NCBI GenBank assembly: GCA_914767715.1 | Contig: OU612065.1 | Span: forward strand, 498,001 to 558,000 | Source: Membranipora membranacea | Lineage: Eukaryota > Bryozoa > Gymnolaemata > Cheilostomatida > Membraniporidae | Reading direction: 5' to 3' | Length of the DNA stretch: 60,000 nucleotides | Part shown: positions 47,201 through 60,000 of the stretch, piece after piece | Position numbering within the stretch: position 1 is the first letter of the stretch | How the letters are laid out: each line of letters opens with the position of its first letter | Made by a program: the position numbers and the translations under genes | The notes under the pieces: model-generated | The model's input: only the letters and a program-made list of their open reading frames with translations | The model's database searches: none | What the model was told of the DNA's origin: nothing

Positions 47201-50200
47201 AAGTATAACATTATCTTATGGTACACAGTAAGAGTAAGTGTGAGGTGCTCAACGGCGGCTGAGGCGGCAGTGATAGAGCTCATCTGTGGTGGCAGCACCC
47301 AGCCATCAAATGTACTCATAATCAACAACAATGCACTAATCATGGGGAGAAAATAACGAAAACAGGCCACTGTCAGGTGGTGAGATAAGCTTATGAGAGC
47401 CTAACCCAGCATCGGTCAGAGGGAAGTCAAGCTATGATAGCATAATACCCGCTAGTGATAGCCAACATTGTTATCAAAATGCAATATCCATACAATTACA
47501 ATAACGCTCAATATTCTATGAGAAGAAACATAACAATGCTAAGAGGGCTGCGTAGGAAAAGTAGGAGCAGACAAATACATAACTGTAACTGCTGTCATTA
47601 TTATTATAATGGTGCCGCCGAACCCGAACTTTTCAACTGATAATCATGCTAGAGTGGATATTAACAGCTGGTATACCTAATACTAGCTAACCTTACATGA
47701 GAAAGTAGTTGGGTTTGTTTATGAGTTAACTACCCTGGGTAAGATGAGTCTTAGCGACAGTCAGTTTTAGCTACAGGAAGATTTCATTATGCAACATTCA
47801 CGGGAGGAATCATGTCCCAAACAGGTTCATAGCTAATAATCATGATGTTGATTTGATAATGCAACAAGATGCATGCTTCCACTAGGAAAGAATAATATAT
47901 ATTACGATGTTATGTGCCTAAGAGCTGATGTTTAACCCCTGTGTGATGATTAAGTTTCCCAGTAGCGTATGAAGAAGGGAGTGACTTACGGCAGGGTGGC
48001 AGTGGCGTAGGAGAGACCCTGAGGTAGGGCTGTAGGTCTGAGTCCTGCGACAGCGAGAGCAGCAGCGTTTTGTCTACCATATAATCCTGAGAGCTGAGCA
48101 GCCTGACGGGCTGCCAGTGTAGCTCTAGTGAGCGCTACACCTCTCAGAGCTGCCGCTGTAATACAGAAGCATGTGAGGCAGCATGAGAGGGGGCATCAGT
48201 AATATTATCTATCACTGTAGGCTATGGTTGGCTTTTAACGTCATGAATATGAGCTCAGCAATGTTTATGAAAACAAAAGGTTGTTTTATCAGTAAATATT
48301 AATCAGCCTACATACGTCCAAATATAAAACAGATGGGATAAGTAGAGTAATTAAAGGCATAGTGCAGTGATTATAACAGTTATATCCTATATAGACTCTC
48401 ATGTGTAATAAACAAGATATTAGTGCTAATTAAGATAATGTCAGCTAGTGAATATCTTCAGCACAAAGAGATTTCTTTAGTGAAATCATATGTCAGAGAT
48501 TCTCAACTATCAACAAACTAAGGGCTCTCCGTGGCTTCTAGCCAGAGAATCGCTTTAAATATGCCATCAGCCCTACAGCAAGGTACCAAATATGTGAGAT
48601 ATGAGGTATGTAGGGTATGTGGATATATGTAGGGTATACGGAGGTTATGTGCCTCATACAATGATACCAGTATGACAGTGGGTAGTTATGGCGGAGGAGG
48701 CTGCTAGAAAGCTTACCGTTAGGTATAACAGGCAGTCCTGTGCTTTTCTTAGTCATCACACGGGCAGTGGCGCTGTTAACCTATAAACATATCCATATCA
48801 AAGGTTAATAAACATCATTACACTTTACACGATTCTTAGTATCTCTGTATAAAATAGCAAGATAACCTATCCTAATAAACTTAACCATGGCAGTAAACAC
48901 TACAGCTATAGGGGTCTATCTGCTAAGGGCCAGCAGTATTAAATGTTAAACTTTGCTCCAAGGATATTGATCGCCGGATAGTGATGGAAATTTGATTAAC
49001 ATCCAAACAGTCATCTGTGGGATCGCTGATAAAGATTGAGAGAGAAAATTAAGTCTGCTGATTTCTGGATGTTATAATATGCATCATTCTTATTGGCATC
49101 AATCGATTTCTTAGCATATGGCAATTCTTATAACAGCAATATACACAGCAGTGGTGAATTATTTAATGACTGTAAATTACATTTCAGCTTAATTTAGATG
49201 ATTACAGTTGAAGAGGCCGTCTGGTTATATGATCGCTGTAGATACGAGGATGGGCTAGTGTTATACCATGTGTACAGTATTAATGTAATAACTATCATCA
49301 TCTTCATCTTATACTCAATCTATCCAAGGTTCCCTAAGCAATTAACCTACAAACTGTGATATTCTGCCATGGAATAAGTGTGATATCGCCTACCTAGCTA
49401 TAACAATATAATAAGTGTGATCTCACCTACCTAACCATTAAAGCATCGCCACAGATTTCAGTGAATGAGACTTGAGTTTAAGTTCTGTACATAGTAAAAA
49501 AATACAATGAAAATGTTGGGGCGAATGCTGCACTGATACAAGTGGGGATTGTGGGTAATAGTCATGATCTGGTACCTACGATCAATCATTTCCTGCCTTA
49601 TACCATCAATGCATATGCGTTTCAATGAGATAAATGTTTGACAAATTTCCTCAATTATTTCTATGACTACTTAAAGCTGAAGCAGTCAAGTAAGTAATGA
49701 GAGAAAGTCGTTGTTAACACTGATCAGGAGAGTGATAGTGTGTGACAGATAACCTGGATATGATGAGATCACTCAAACTCAAAGTTCAGCTCAGCCACAG
49801 CACAGCCTCCACAGCTGATCATCGTGTGGCCACCACCACCGCGGGGCCGCGCCGCAGTTAACTTTCCTAACAATAAAACCACAAGGTCATTATACTGACA
49901 GAGGGCTGACAACGATAACAGGTCCATTGAGCTGCAGAGCTGTGAGATAAGCAGTAGAGGCAGCACTAGAAGGAGGATTAGCTTATACCCAACAACAGGA
50001 TCGGTGGGTCGGCAGTAAGCTGTCAGATACAGCAGCAGCTCACTGCCAACGCCGCCGATATCAGGCAGTCATCACGCAACGTCTCAGTATGTGCATCTCA
50101 TAATATCGGCTAACCAACACATCCATCAAATAAACAGGGGGGGTAAGAACCAAAATCATAATGTCGCCTCCAACAATCAGAGAGAATACTGCTAATCAGC

Positions 50201-53200
50201 CATACAATATCAATAGCGTGCTATATACCAGCGGGGTGTTAGTTCATGATCGCTGCAGCAGGCCGGCAGGCAAATAAGAAATTATTCAGCTCATACTAAA
50301 AAGTAATCATTGACAGTCAGTCCGCAGTCAGCAGTCACTGCAGTCTGCACTGACAGCTTCAGCTGATGAGGGTCGGGTGGTGAAATGTTTAAATGTGTAC
50401 TCAACCAAAATCAGATGAAAACAACAGGGTGAAGAATTCGACAAAGCCTGACTGGTGCTGTGACTAGAAACTTGGTGATATTGTAGAAATTCTTAACGAA
50501 CAGCATGCCAGTACTTAGAGACATATAGACTGGAAGTCAGAGAGTTAGAGAGAAAGGTTGTTACATATCATAGAAGTGATGATGTAAGGGGGACGATTAC
50601 AAGGGTGCCGCTATGTTTAGATCACAACAGGCGCACAGTATGAGCGCAGATACATGGTAATGCTGATCTGTCTACTGTGAGATGAGAAGATGCAGCTACA
50701 GGACAAGAGGAAAATAAAACTAGTAGGACGCAGTTTGTGATAACGAACGTAGTTTGTGATAAAGAAGGTAGTTTGTGATATAGAAGGCAGTTTGTGATAT
50801 ATAAGGTAGTTTTTGATATAGAGGGTAGTTTGTGATTATAAGGTAGTTTTTGACCGTTTATTGGGGCGATATGATGAGAGTAACACAGACAATATAGCAT
50901 TATGAAGTACCCGCCGCATGCGTATGAGATTTAGATGTCAGAATGAGAAGAGAGAGTCTGGGCAGTTAGACTATTATAGAATGTGACTAACAGACAGCTG
51001 ATAGACTGAGATGAGCTGATTAATGCAGCAGTAGTCACTAGATTCAGTAGTAGATATAGAGACTTTGACAGGATTTATACAGTATTATATGTATACTCTA
51101 GCTTTGTGGCAGGCACATCTCAAATATAGGCAACGTGCATTGATCATAGGCACAAAATCACGACTATTCATTTAATACTGGATAAGAAAACAGCTTGCAT
51201 GGTGTGATACTTATGACTACGTGGCAGCGGCAGCGGTAGACTGCCAGCGGCCGAGGTAGTTTGTAATGTTGGTGGACGATGGAGTAGCATTGTTGAGTTT
51301 CAGTGCAGCAGCAGTTTAAGGTTGTAATATTACATGGCTTACGGATCAGAGGGAGTTATACTCAGAGTAATAATAGAAATAATCATGCACCTCAATCTTG
51401 CGTCCCTCAACCACGGTGCCGTTGAGCTTTTCACGTGCCACGTCCGCCTCCTGACTATTTTGGAAAGTTACAAAACCGAATCCCTGCATGCATGAGGAAA
51501 GTAATTGATAATAGACATATACATCAAGTAATGTTCATGCAATGTATGTATAACATAGTACAAAGTCAAGGCAACCCAACAGATGTTGGTGATGACAACC
51601 ATATTCCAGCAATCATTCAAGTTTTTATCACAGTTGCAGTATAGAATGGTAGTAGTGCAATGTTTGACAGTTGATAAGGTTATATTATCCTGGTGGGTAC
51701 TATCAATGTAATTCTGGTTGTGAGTGATGGCTGACTGATATATACATGACTGTATGATGTTAGCTATGTAGATCGGTACAGAACAAACATCAGCTCTCAT
51801 GTTTATATCAGGCAGAGCGGCACAGACTAATCCACAGTCAATTTTAAACCCATAATCAAACCAACTCCCCATTGTTTCCTTTTACTAAATTCAGGAGGGG
51901 GGACTATAAAAGGCTCCACTATTTAACCTGCAAAGATATCCGTAACACAAACCATGTCGAATTCATGGCTGATTGTTATGAGTATCAGTGCAGGTATATA
52001 AGGAGGGGAGGATGGGAAGGGGGAGAGCCCAATGTTACATTGTGATAAGGATCAGAATGGGATAACGAAAGCTGTACAGTTATAAGCTACTGTCCCCCCT
52101 TAGTGTGCAGCGCACCCGAAGGATTGTAATGATAACATCACATGCGCCTCCATAAAACACGGCTTTATTTACCAATGGCTCTGACAGAAAGGGCATGCTA
52201 TCATCGAAATGTCTGTCAAAACTTGTAGCCCTGTTTATTGTATGAAAAAATGTGATTTCCCGCTACAACATCACCCATCTTGCAACAGCTCATGGTGCAT
52301 TATAAACCCATATTATCTCCCCTATATCCATATAAGCAGAGCTACTACAGGAGAGATACACCCCTTCTCCCCCTCGGACAGACTGCACGTCGGCGCTCAC
52401 TTGTTGCGAGATGTTTGATGTTGGAGCAGCAGAATAACAGAAGGCCAGTCTGCTGTAGCTGATAGCTATGAGAGCGTCGGATGAGTCGATTATTGAGATA
52501 GTGAGCAATGTGTGATGTACACAGGCAGTGTCTCAACACTATGATCAGTATTTAGATAACAACACAGATAACATCCTGCTGGCCGTGTATATAATCACTG
52601 GTTACACCTCATACAGTCCTACTGGAGCTGCAGACTAATGTGAGGACAGTGGTAATTTTCTCTGAGATGTTACATCACACATTGTCACCGCCATAATATA
52701 AGTACACTCATCATACAGTTAATATCACTACAGTAATATTACACTCCTCATATACTACCAACTACAGCAGTAAATATATAAGTCTGTACTGTCCAGACTG
52801 TCAGGTAGAGAGCCACATCTAGACTGTCAGGCAGTTCAGACTAATATAATACAAACTCTAACATCAAACACCAACCATCATCACGCATTTCTGTTTGATT
52901 TCATAATAATCAATTATTTTTTATTTCACATTATTAACATACCCTCCCAAAAAGCAAAAAGGGTGTTTGTTGGAAATGAAACCGGCCAAATTTAATCCGA
53001 GAGCACATTTATCTAAGTTGTATATTGGCTGATGATTAGTGGTGTGTGATGCCAGGATACGCCGAGGTAAACTGCTGATTATATTATATTCTGATAAATG
53101 AGAAGACATACCTTTGATCCTCTCTCGTTGAAAATAATCTCTACATCCAGAATGGTGCCAAATGGCTGCAATAAAAAATAAACAAACTGCTGTTACAAAA

Positions 53201-56200
53201 CACCATTAAATGGTAAATAATCAATCTGTTCCAAAATATTTCTAATGGATGGAATGTATTCGGGCTGAACAGTCCTCTGCAGCTGATGTGTTGAGGTTTG
53301 ATAGTCTGGAATGTATACCAAATCAAATATTTTTGGTTGTCAAGGTAAATTAAATATTTATAATTTTGGCAGGGTGTGTTTAAAGCTATTAGCTTTAGAG
53401 TCTTTTTGATGAGACATATGTTATTGTTACTGAAGCCAGAGATTTTGTATAAACCAAATGAGGAAAATTAAAGCTGATCAAGTGTTGGACTCTGCGCAGT
53501 GTGACAGTTTGACAGTTTGAGGGCATGACTCAATCTAAGATTCACATAACTGGTGAAAACTCTGACAATATCAGGCAGCTAAAACACAAATCTCAGTCAA
53601 AGTCTAATGTTGAGAATATTAGTAATGACTATCGTTATTGCTGAACTATGGCTGTAATTTCACAATTTTCCTCAAAGCTGTGGATACGCTGTTCTCACCC
53701 TTCACACTGACAGGTTAGCGACATGTGCCACTAACTACTGTCATGATATCACTGTTGACCTATGAGTAATTTAGAAACTTTGATACGACACGGAATTATA
53801 GAATTTATGTCCCATGTTTTGATGTGATTTATAATTTTTTGATGATCATTTAACTGAATACCGCAGCATTAATTTTTGTGGTTATTACTCAGTATCCATA
53901 TCAAACATTTTAGTTGGAATCATTCCATTTTAGGAGTAATATGATCACATTAGACTCCTAAGTAACAGTGATTTAGTGATAATGGCAGTGATGTGATACA
54001 TATATATATCACTAATTGATATCCACAATACGCTCACAGACTGTGAGAAGAGTGAGCAGCAGCAGTTATATAGACAGACAGACAGACAGACAGACTAACT
54101 AACCCCGAGTAGTGAGCGTAGATCAGCCTCTCTGAATCTGAACGGTATATTAGACACATGTAGCCTGGTGGGCCCTTTGTTCATAGCTGACACATCACCG
54201 CTCTGACCGTCTGAGGCAGCTGACACTGAGCAGTTTGAGCTCACTGTAGTCGTGTCTGTCGTCTGAAAAAAATACCAACATCAGTCAGAATTAGGATGTG
54301 ATAATATGCTGGGTCTAACAATGATAACAAAGCCAGAGTATTTAATTCTATCAGATCCTATAAGTGAAAACTTACCAGGGTGGCAAGCATTGTGCCGAGG
54401 ATACTAGCGACACGGTCGATGTTCGCCGCACTAACCTAAATACTCAACAGTGATGACAAGTCCATGTCATACATTACACTATAATAACCTACATTCTCGC
54501 TAACACCAACTTAAACTGCCAGCTAGATATCGCTGTAATATATCAGCCTTCTCCGACGCTCAAACCTATCATTACAAATCATATGATAGCTGCGATACAT
54601 CCTCTGTACCTCCCTACACAGTAATACATACACAGTAATACACACACAGTCACATACACACACATACAGGCTGATAATTAGAGACTGCTGCAGCCTGTGT
54701 GCCCTTATTGGGAACACTCGCAGATGTGTTACAGATTTATCAGTGAAATCACACCATATGGAGCTCATCAATTATTACTAGTCATCCCGAAGAAGCTTCC
54801 TACCAAATATGCTACTGCAGCCTGCTGTGATCACTGAAGTTCAAAGAGGGAAGTTGGCTTGTGAAATTTTAAATACATTCATCGGGAAGAGGAGCTGTAA
54901 TTTATTCCGTGTTAATATTCTATTGTTTAAGGGGAGGGAGATAATTACCGATACTGATGATGCGTTTGATGAGGCGGTAGTGTTGATGTTATTTTGAGTT
55001 GTAGGTGATGATGAATCAGCCAGCGATGCCGGATCCACGTTAGTCTGTGCTGGTAAACTGGATATGACTGTGTTAGGATTAGCAGTAGTCACTTCCGTGG
55101 CTGTAGTTATACTAGGAGGCTGAGATGGAGGCGGTGCTGGCGTCGCCTGTGTCTGATTAATCTGACTGTTAGCTGCAGCGATAAGTGAAGCTGCTGCGGC
55201 AGCGTTGTGATTTTGTGTTTGCTGCTGTTGTGCTGCATGTGCCGCCTGTAACTGCTGCTGCATGGCTTGTTGTTGTACAGCGGCCAGCTGCTCCTCCAGA
55301 GAGCCTGCCTGGTACGCTGCCGGTATTTGACTCTGGTACAGGGCTGGATTCAACTGATTCTGTACCATGTGCTACAAAACAAAAACTCAATCTTAATCAA
55401 CAATCCAAACGATAAGAAAGAATAACAGGTTCCCAAACTAATTAGATCATTCTGGAAATTATGACAGCCTCAGAATGTGTCAGAGGTGGACAGGATAATA
55501 TCAGTGTTATGTAATATCTGACCACTAGTGACAGCGAAAGGTGATCACTAAACCCGCTGTTAGTTATCCAGTGACAGGCCGATAGTATTATATTATAACA
55601 AGGAGACAGTATGCATCCAATGAGTTGTGATTAGATAATAATTAAGTGATATGGCTCTTGTAGGATTAGTGACATCTCTCTGATAGGATTAATTCACTTT
55701 TTCTGTTAAATGCTCATTGTTCTCTCATTCATCAACTTCATATGTCAATCAAAGTAATCGCATGCTAATTTTTACTATCAGGAAAAATCCAAGTTTGAAT
55801 GAGGAAAATAAAAAATTCAGAAAAAAAAGGCAAATAGTTTCAACTAATACATCTACGTTCGTAGCAAAACTCTTGCTGACGAACATGAACCAAGAAAAGG
55901 AGAAAACCATACCTCGTATGCTGGGTCCATTTTAAACACTAAATGTCCAGATTGACTCATTAAGGCGACAGTAGTTTATTGTTGTTGTGAAATAAATAAT
56001 TAATCAGAGTAACTTCTGCCAGGTAGCTCTTTCTTCTGCTCTGAGTGAACAATAACTGAAGGATTGTACGGAACCTTGCGCCTCCTGTTCATTAGATAAA
56101 GTGCCACTGGCACACCAATCTGGTCTGACTTTTAATGATGCCAGCGTAATTAACAAGCACCTCCTTTCATTGGCTAATCAAAATTCCAGCTGTGAAACAC

Positions 56201-57771
56201 GATAACTAAGGAACTGGCAGCAAAGATCATAATGGCTGATCATCCAGTGAAACACGATGAACTTATTAGCAGACTTTATAGAGAGCAGAAATGCAATTAA
56301 TCTAATTCTTAACTGGCAAATAAGTATCATAAAGCTGCTATAACACTTGACAACGTTAAGAACAGATACTGCAAACGTCCATCAGCCAGGTCTTCTTGAA
56401 ACCAAGAACTTACTAGGGCACCTGAGATAAAAACACAATCCACTAGCCAAGTATCACCACAAATGAGCCAGAAAAACATAATAACAGATTTCTTACCATA
56501 GGAACATTATTTCCATTCTGTTGCTGATTAGCTATCAAACTCTGCCAGATATCCATGTTTGCTGACTGCTGACTTGATTCCAACTAAATGATGTGTGAGA
56601 AGCAATGTGTGAAAACACTCTGTCAGATTTTAATATACGCTTATTTTTTTCCACGGAGAGGTAGCAACTTTACGATGAACGGAAAAACTAGCAACTGAGC
56701 CCGTGACCTACTAAGAAGTAATGCGTTGGCAGCCACAAAGGTTAAAGGTGAACTAATCATTCTACAGTTTCGATAAACACAGAAATCCAATGATGTAAAC
56801 AGCAGATGCTAGGCTGGGTATTTAGAACTCATTTAATTGCAGTCAAGCTTGTGGTCAAAGTGAAAAAATCTTGAGAGGAATGCTGCGCCATCAATGACCG
56901 AACAAGAAAGCCATAATCATGGCGCCAGTATAGAAGCTTAGATTCTAAATCTAAAATAACACCGAAAAGAGCAAATGCGCCATGCTCTTGATACCAAGGA
57001 ACACCACAATGTTACATACCCATATGATCTTATCCAAACACTCCCAGTCTTCGAGGTCCTCAAGTTTTTCCAAAAACTTAATGGCAAATTTCTGAGCCTT
57101 GACACACACCCTTCTAGTCATACTTTTAGCCATACTTTTTTTTTCAGAGTATTTATAAAACGGGTATAGAATCACCACCAATACCCAGCAGTATGGAGTC
57201 AATACACAAAATCTTATAACAATCCAAATTTCCTTCCAACTTGCTAAGATGACATGACACCAAATACCACCCAAGAAGACCTACAGCATTGAATGCAAGT
57301 TATGAAAGTGACAGTTAGTTGATCTGGTGTCAGCACAAACTATCCATTGAAATATGGACCACCCAAGAAGTCACTGAAATCAGCTTACCATATTATACAA
57401 GCAAGGAGAAAGAGAGGTGGCTGGCTGGCTGGTGTCACAGCAGAACGTAAAAGTGACAATTTTCCTATGGGCCAATGAATGTGGCAAGCGCAAGTCCTGA
57501 CTTCATGAGCTCAAACTGAATCACCAACTCTTGTGGAATAATAAATATTTGGAATTAGTGACTATGAATGTCATGCTGGTGATGGCATGATGCTGGTATA
57601 CCTCTATAGACATGGATTCACTCCCGCCAAACTAAGCATAACATAGGCTACTAAAGAGCATTTACAATAATCTATAACAAAAGTCACCTGGTTTTGATAT
57701 GCTGCTGTCCCATTGCTGTTCGTGTAATTTTCGTTAAGATCCACAGGTTCATATTTTTCACGAAGAATCAT
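44290..57771 (-). CDS. RBFOX: RBFOX splicing regulator
   Basis: Coding exons, 5' to 3': 57771-57688, 56583-56497, 55371-54949, 54435-54376, 54262-54104, 53165-53112, 51483-51391, 48780-48717, 48155-47990, 46953-46881, 45310-45171, 44848-44731, 44334-44290. All phases agree; 521 aa. The N-terminal 250 residues are Gln-, Ala-, Ser- and Thr-rich. The RRM (about 251-325) reads [20 protein letters not shown], then [20 protein letters not shown] and [18 protein letters not shown], almost the vertebrate RBFOX sequence; the RNP1 GFGFVTF and the UGCAUG-contacting aromatics are kept. The C-terminal half is Ala/Tyr-rich and ends [14 protein letters not shown], like the vertebrate YRGGYNRFAPY end. RBFOX binds (U)GCAUG in pre-mRNA and promotes or blocks exon use by position. 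The ATG at 57771 is the first in frame with an acceptable signal; 5' non-coding exons or other N-termini may lie upstream. Confidence 0.95.
44445..44472. repeat. (TACCG)n-like microsatellite
   Basis: TACCGTACCGTACTGTACCG and following units in the last RBFOX intron, about 110 bp 5' (sense) of the terminal coding exon. Confidence 0.85.
46327..46373. repeat. Short tandem repeat, about 12-bp units
   Basis: CAACCCGACRACG units, roughly four copies, in an RBFOX intron. Confidence 0.7.
50730..50853. repeat. Degenerate tandem repeat, about 20-bp units
   Basis: Six to seven imperfect copies of GTAGTTTGTGATATARAAG in the RBFOX intron 3' (sense) of the 93-nt RRM exon. The ORF read through it is repeat-derived. 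Confidence 0.85.
51384..51389 (-). promoter_or_regulatory. TGCATG RBFOX site on the donor of the RRM exon
   Basis: Minus strand GAG|GTGCATGATT: TGCATG begins at intron position +2, so protein binding would mask the 5' splice site from U1. Confidence 0.7.
51391..51483 (-). CDS. RBFOX: RBFOX 93-nt RRM exon (skippable in frame)
   Basis: The exon encodes [20 protein letters not shown], then [14 protein letters not shown]1 through the end of the RRM. It is phase 0 at both ends and 93 nt long, so skipping removes 31 residues and destroys RNA binding without a frameshift. The donor is GTGCAT, weak beside the GTAAGT of neighbouring exons. In mammals the same 93-nt exon is skipped by RBFOX autoregulation, giving dominant-negative proteins. 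Confidence 0.9.
51487..51492 (-). promoter_or_regulatory. TGCATG RBFOX site on the acceptor of the RRM exon
   Basis: Minus strand CTCATGCATGCAG|GGATTC: TGCATG sits directly on the 3' splice site, where it would block U2AF or branch recognition. Confidence 0.7.
51536..51541 (-). promoter_or_regulatory. Third TGCATG, 53 nt upstream of the RRM exon
   Basis: Minus strand ATTGCATGAAC in the upstream intron, in the range where RBFOX binding represses exons. Three exact hexamers occur within 158 nt. Confidence 0.6.
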
Positions 57772-58628
57772 TTTGCTGTTCAATTGGATGGTAAAAATCT
57801 CTCAGTAACTCTAAGCTTTGATTTGAACTAGTTAAGGAGCAGTAGCAAGTGTGTGATCCGAAGGTGACATATCAGTGAAATGAATGTTAAATTATGCAGC
57901 TTTTCCAAAATGAAAGCCAAACTACATTGTGTTTAATGATGGATGTTTGGTAGCAACTGATGGATTCATTCAAGCATTAAAACATACATTAGAAAGACAA
58001 AACACCAAAGGTAGCCAACATGGTAAAGATTGATTGCTCAGAAAGCAGATGAGCCTTGAAGCATATTTGGATGCCTCCATAAAAATGTGAATAATTGTAA
58101 CCACATACATGAAGGAGCGCCTAAAATTTATGAATATTAATTAGAGGTATTTTATCTATTTGTGAAGGTAAACCTTTTTTTTATATTAGCAGACCGATTA
58201 GCTTATTATCGCAATTTAATTTAATTAGATAGAAATTTGGGTTGATGGAAGAAAGGAAATGTTTTTATTCAAATTCATATACGCACACATATGTAAATAT
58301 ATATAACTGTAGAATTTGGGCAGCGAGCAGCGATGTGTCCTTGATCAATACTGAACATAACTAAAATTACCAGTATTATTATGAGTTGACTGACCCTGCT
58401 TTGTGGGGAGATAATTACTGTTATTCGGCATGGCTTAGCGCTTCGGTCAGAGCAGGGAGTTTGGGACCAAACTCCCTGGTAAGAGCAGGGAGTTGGTGTC
58501 AAACTACTTAAACAGAATCAGATCAGACCACGCAAATCTGTTTAATTGTCAGGACTACAGAGATCAGCCAAGTGGTAGTGTATCATAACCTAACATCCAT
58601 TGTTTGGTTTGAAAAGATGAAATTCCTA
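57772..58628. other. Region 5' of the RBFOX start
   Basis: AT-rich; no coding exon seen. A perfect 9-bp hairpin with a 4-nt loop lies at 58455-58476 (GGGAGTTTG/CAAACTCCC). It may contain a promoter or the first intron of RBFOX. Confidence 0.4.
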
Positions 58629-58637
58629 CAAAAAGAT

Positions 58638-59196
58638 CGGTAACTGTAAATTGTTGAACCGGCTGAACAGACTGAACAGCTGAACAGAATTTCTCAGACT
58701 ACTATTTGTTTGATTCTCTTAATGATTAGCTATTTTTTCACAAGCGTGGACAATCCCTTATATTCTGCTGATTAAATTATTCATTTTGAGTTTGCATTCC
58801 TCTTGGTTTCTTTCAATTTTATTCACAGTAAATATTTCTGCATTACACTAGTGACTGGATGGAAAGAAGCTTGTCTTGGCAAGCTTTGCTGGGGAGGAAC
58901 CCAAGTCCCCTCCCCCACAACAAAGCTTGTCTAGACTAGCTAGATGGAAGGTTGTGCTGGGTAATGTTTCTGGTTTCCTGAACACCAACAGATTATGTCA
59001 GAATTGGCACATTGATCGCTACATTTGCTTGCCCCAAATCGGTTATAATAGGCGCCAACAGGAACTTAGTGACTCATTAAATCATTTGGCTAGGAGGAAT
59101 GTCTTTGAGAAATGATAGTCAGCCAGAGAAAAGAATACAAATAATAATTCTAGTCTGAGAAATTCTGTTCAGCTGTTCAGCAATTTACAGTTACCG
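58638..59196. mobile_element. 559-bp TIR element with 9-bp target duplication
   Basis: The left end CGGTAACTGTAAATTG and the right end CAATTTACAGTTACCG are inverted. The terminal repeats run on through CTGAACAGCTGAACAGAATT and TCTCAGACTA. The left arm carries an extra 20-bp CTGAACAG-type duplication. CAAAAAGAT flanks both ends (58629-58637 and 59197-59205). A 9-bp duplication fits Mutator-like elements. No transposase: the one 79-codon ORF inside has no recognisable domain. Confidence 0.8.
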
Positions 59197-59205
59197 CAAA
59201 AAGAT

Positions 59206-60000
59206 GCTGAGCTCTCATCGCCACCCCAAGGCCAGCTCTTATTGGTTGGCCATTCTTAGTATTGACTGCTAACAAAACTTAATAACCAGTTTTATGTACC
59301 TGTGGAGGCCTTGGTAGATTCTAGGGCATATAGCAGACACAATCCACAGCCGTAATATACAACAACTAAAGCTGTAAAACTCTCTACAACCTTCCCCCTC
59401 GCTGCATCATGTTATAATACAGTTAGTACACTTCTAAAACATAGTGACCTCTATAGATGGCAAAATTGAATGGAGTACTGTATTGTTTACGATCTGTTAC
59501 TTACTTTATAGCCCTAAACTTATGATAAGAAGTGTCTAGTCAAGAAAAGAGTATCACCATTACAAAGGTATTGTATCAAAGCATTGCCATTGTCATAAAA
59601 TCTTAAATAACCCCATAAACTAACAATACTGAAGCTAATTTTATAGCTTAGCAGCGCAATTCATAAGTATAGTTTATAAGAGGAATCATAGGGTCTGGTC
59701 AGGCTGAATTATTGATAGTGAGAAAATTGAAATCTTACATGCAATGAACTGAAAATATCAATAAATAGTTAAATAGGTTTGAAGCAGCGCCTTGGCCTAG
59801 CTGACAAGTTAAACTACTCGGTCTTTGTTATGATGAGCGATCTGTGAAGGTCCCAGTTTGTAGTTATGTTATAAAAGTAATAATGATGATGAAAATCTCA
59901 TATCTTCTACACTAATGATGGATTGTGGATTGTTAGATGATGCCAGCACCAGGACAATCGCCTAAACATAACACTAAGTTTGAAATTTAATCAACAATTG
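59206..60000. other. Window end, no feature seen
   Basis: AT-rich non-coding sequence. A weakly tRNA-like stretch near 59785-59860 lacks a convincing box B. Confidence 0.4.

Noticed and set aside
58876-59115. 79-codon ORF inside the TIR element
   Set aside because: No transposase motifs (no DDE context or zinc finger); probably incidental.

Overview
This is a window of an animal nuclear genome. The genes are split by many GT-AG introns. The sequence is AT-rich and carries SINE, LINE and inverted-repeat DNA-element debris. The gene set (a ROR-family receptor, an RBFOX splicing factor, CaMKIV, RNF19 and the ciliary protein CFAP45) points to a ciliated invertebrate metazoan. I cannot fix the phylum from the sequence alone. 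There is no bacterial-type content: no operons, CRISPR, rRNA or intact tRNA genes. Coding models were built by hand from splice sites. Every exon junction listed keeps phase, and the totals come out as whole codons.

Layout. (1) About 736-2962, plus strand: the 3' half of a CaMKIV-like kinase with two competing last exons. (2) About 4480-8450: a decayed non-LTR retrotransposon (CR1/L2-like) with an RNase H1 N-domain-like ORF1, flanked by tRNA-derived SINEs and followed by a 261-bp MITE. (3) 9472-15122, minus: a complete RNF19A/B-type RBR ubiquitin ligase, 10 coding exons, about 811 aa. (4) 16988-21926, plus: complete CFAP45, 10 exons, 550 aa, head-to-head with RNF19, with a 468-bp foldback element in intron 1. 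(5) 22957-37498, minus: complete ROR-family receptor, 11 coding exons, 799 aa, with Ig, Frizzled-CRD, TM and kinase-like domains but no kringle. Its kinase domain has lost the DFG aspartate. (6) 38.2-43.2 kb: intergenic, with a 962-bp foldback element and tandem repeats. (7) 44290-57771, minus: complete RBFOX, 13 coding exons, 521 aa. Its 93-nt RRM exon has TGCATG (the RBFOX binding site) at both splice sites. (8) 58638-59196: a TIR element with a 9-bp target duplication.

The genes are neighbours, not an operon or pathway cluster. CaMKIV and ROR are signalling proteins, RNF19 is a membrane ubiquitin ligase, CFAP45 is an axonemal doublet protein and RBFOX regulates splicing. The strongest leads are the conserved-looking RBFOX self-regulation exon, the kringle-less ROR pseudokinase, and the CaMKIV last-exon choice that would remove half of the calmodulin-binding helix.
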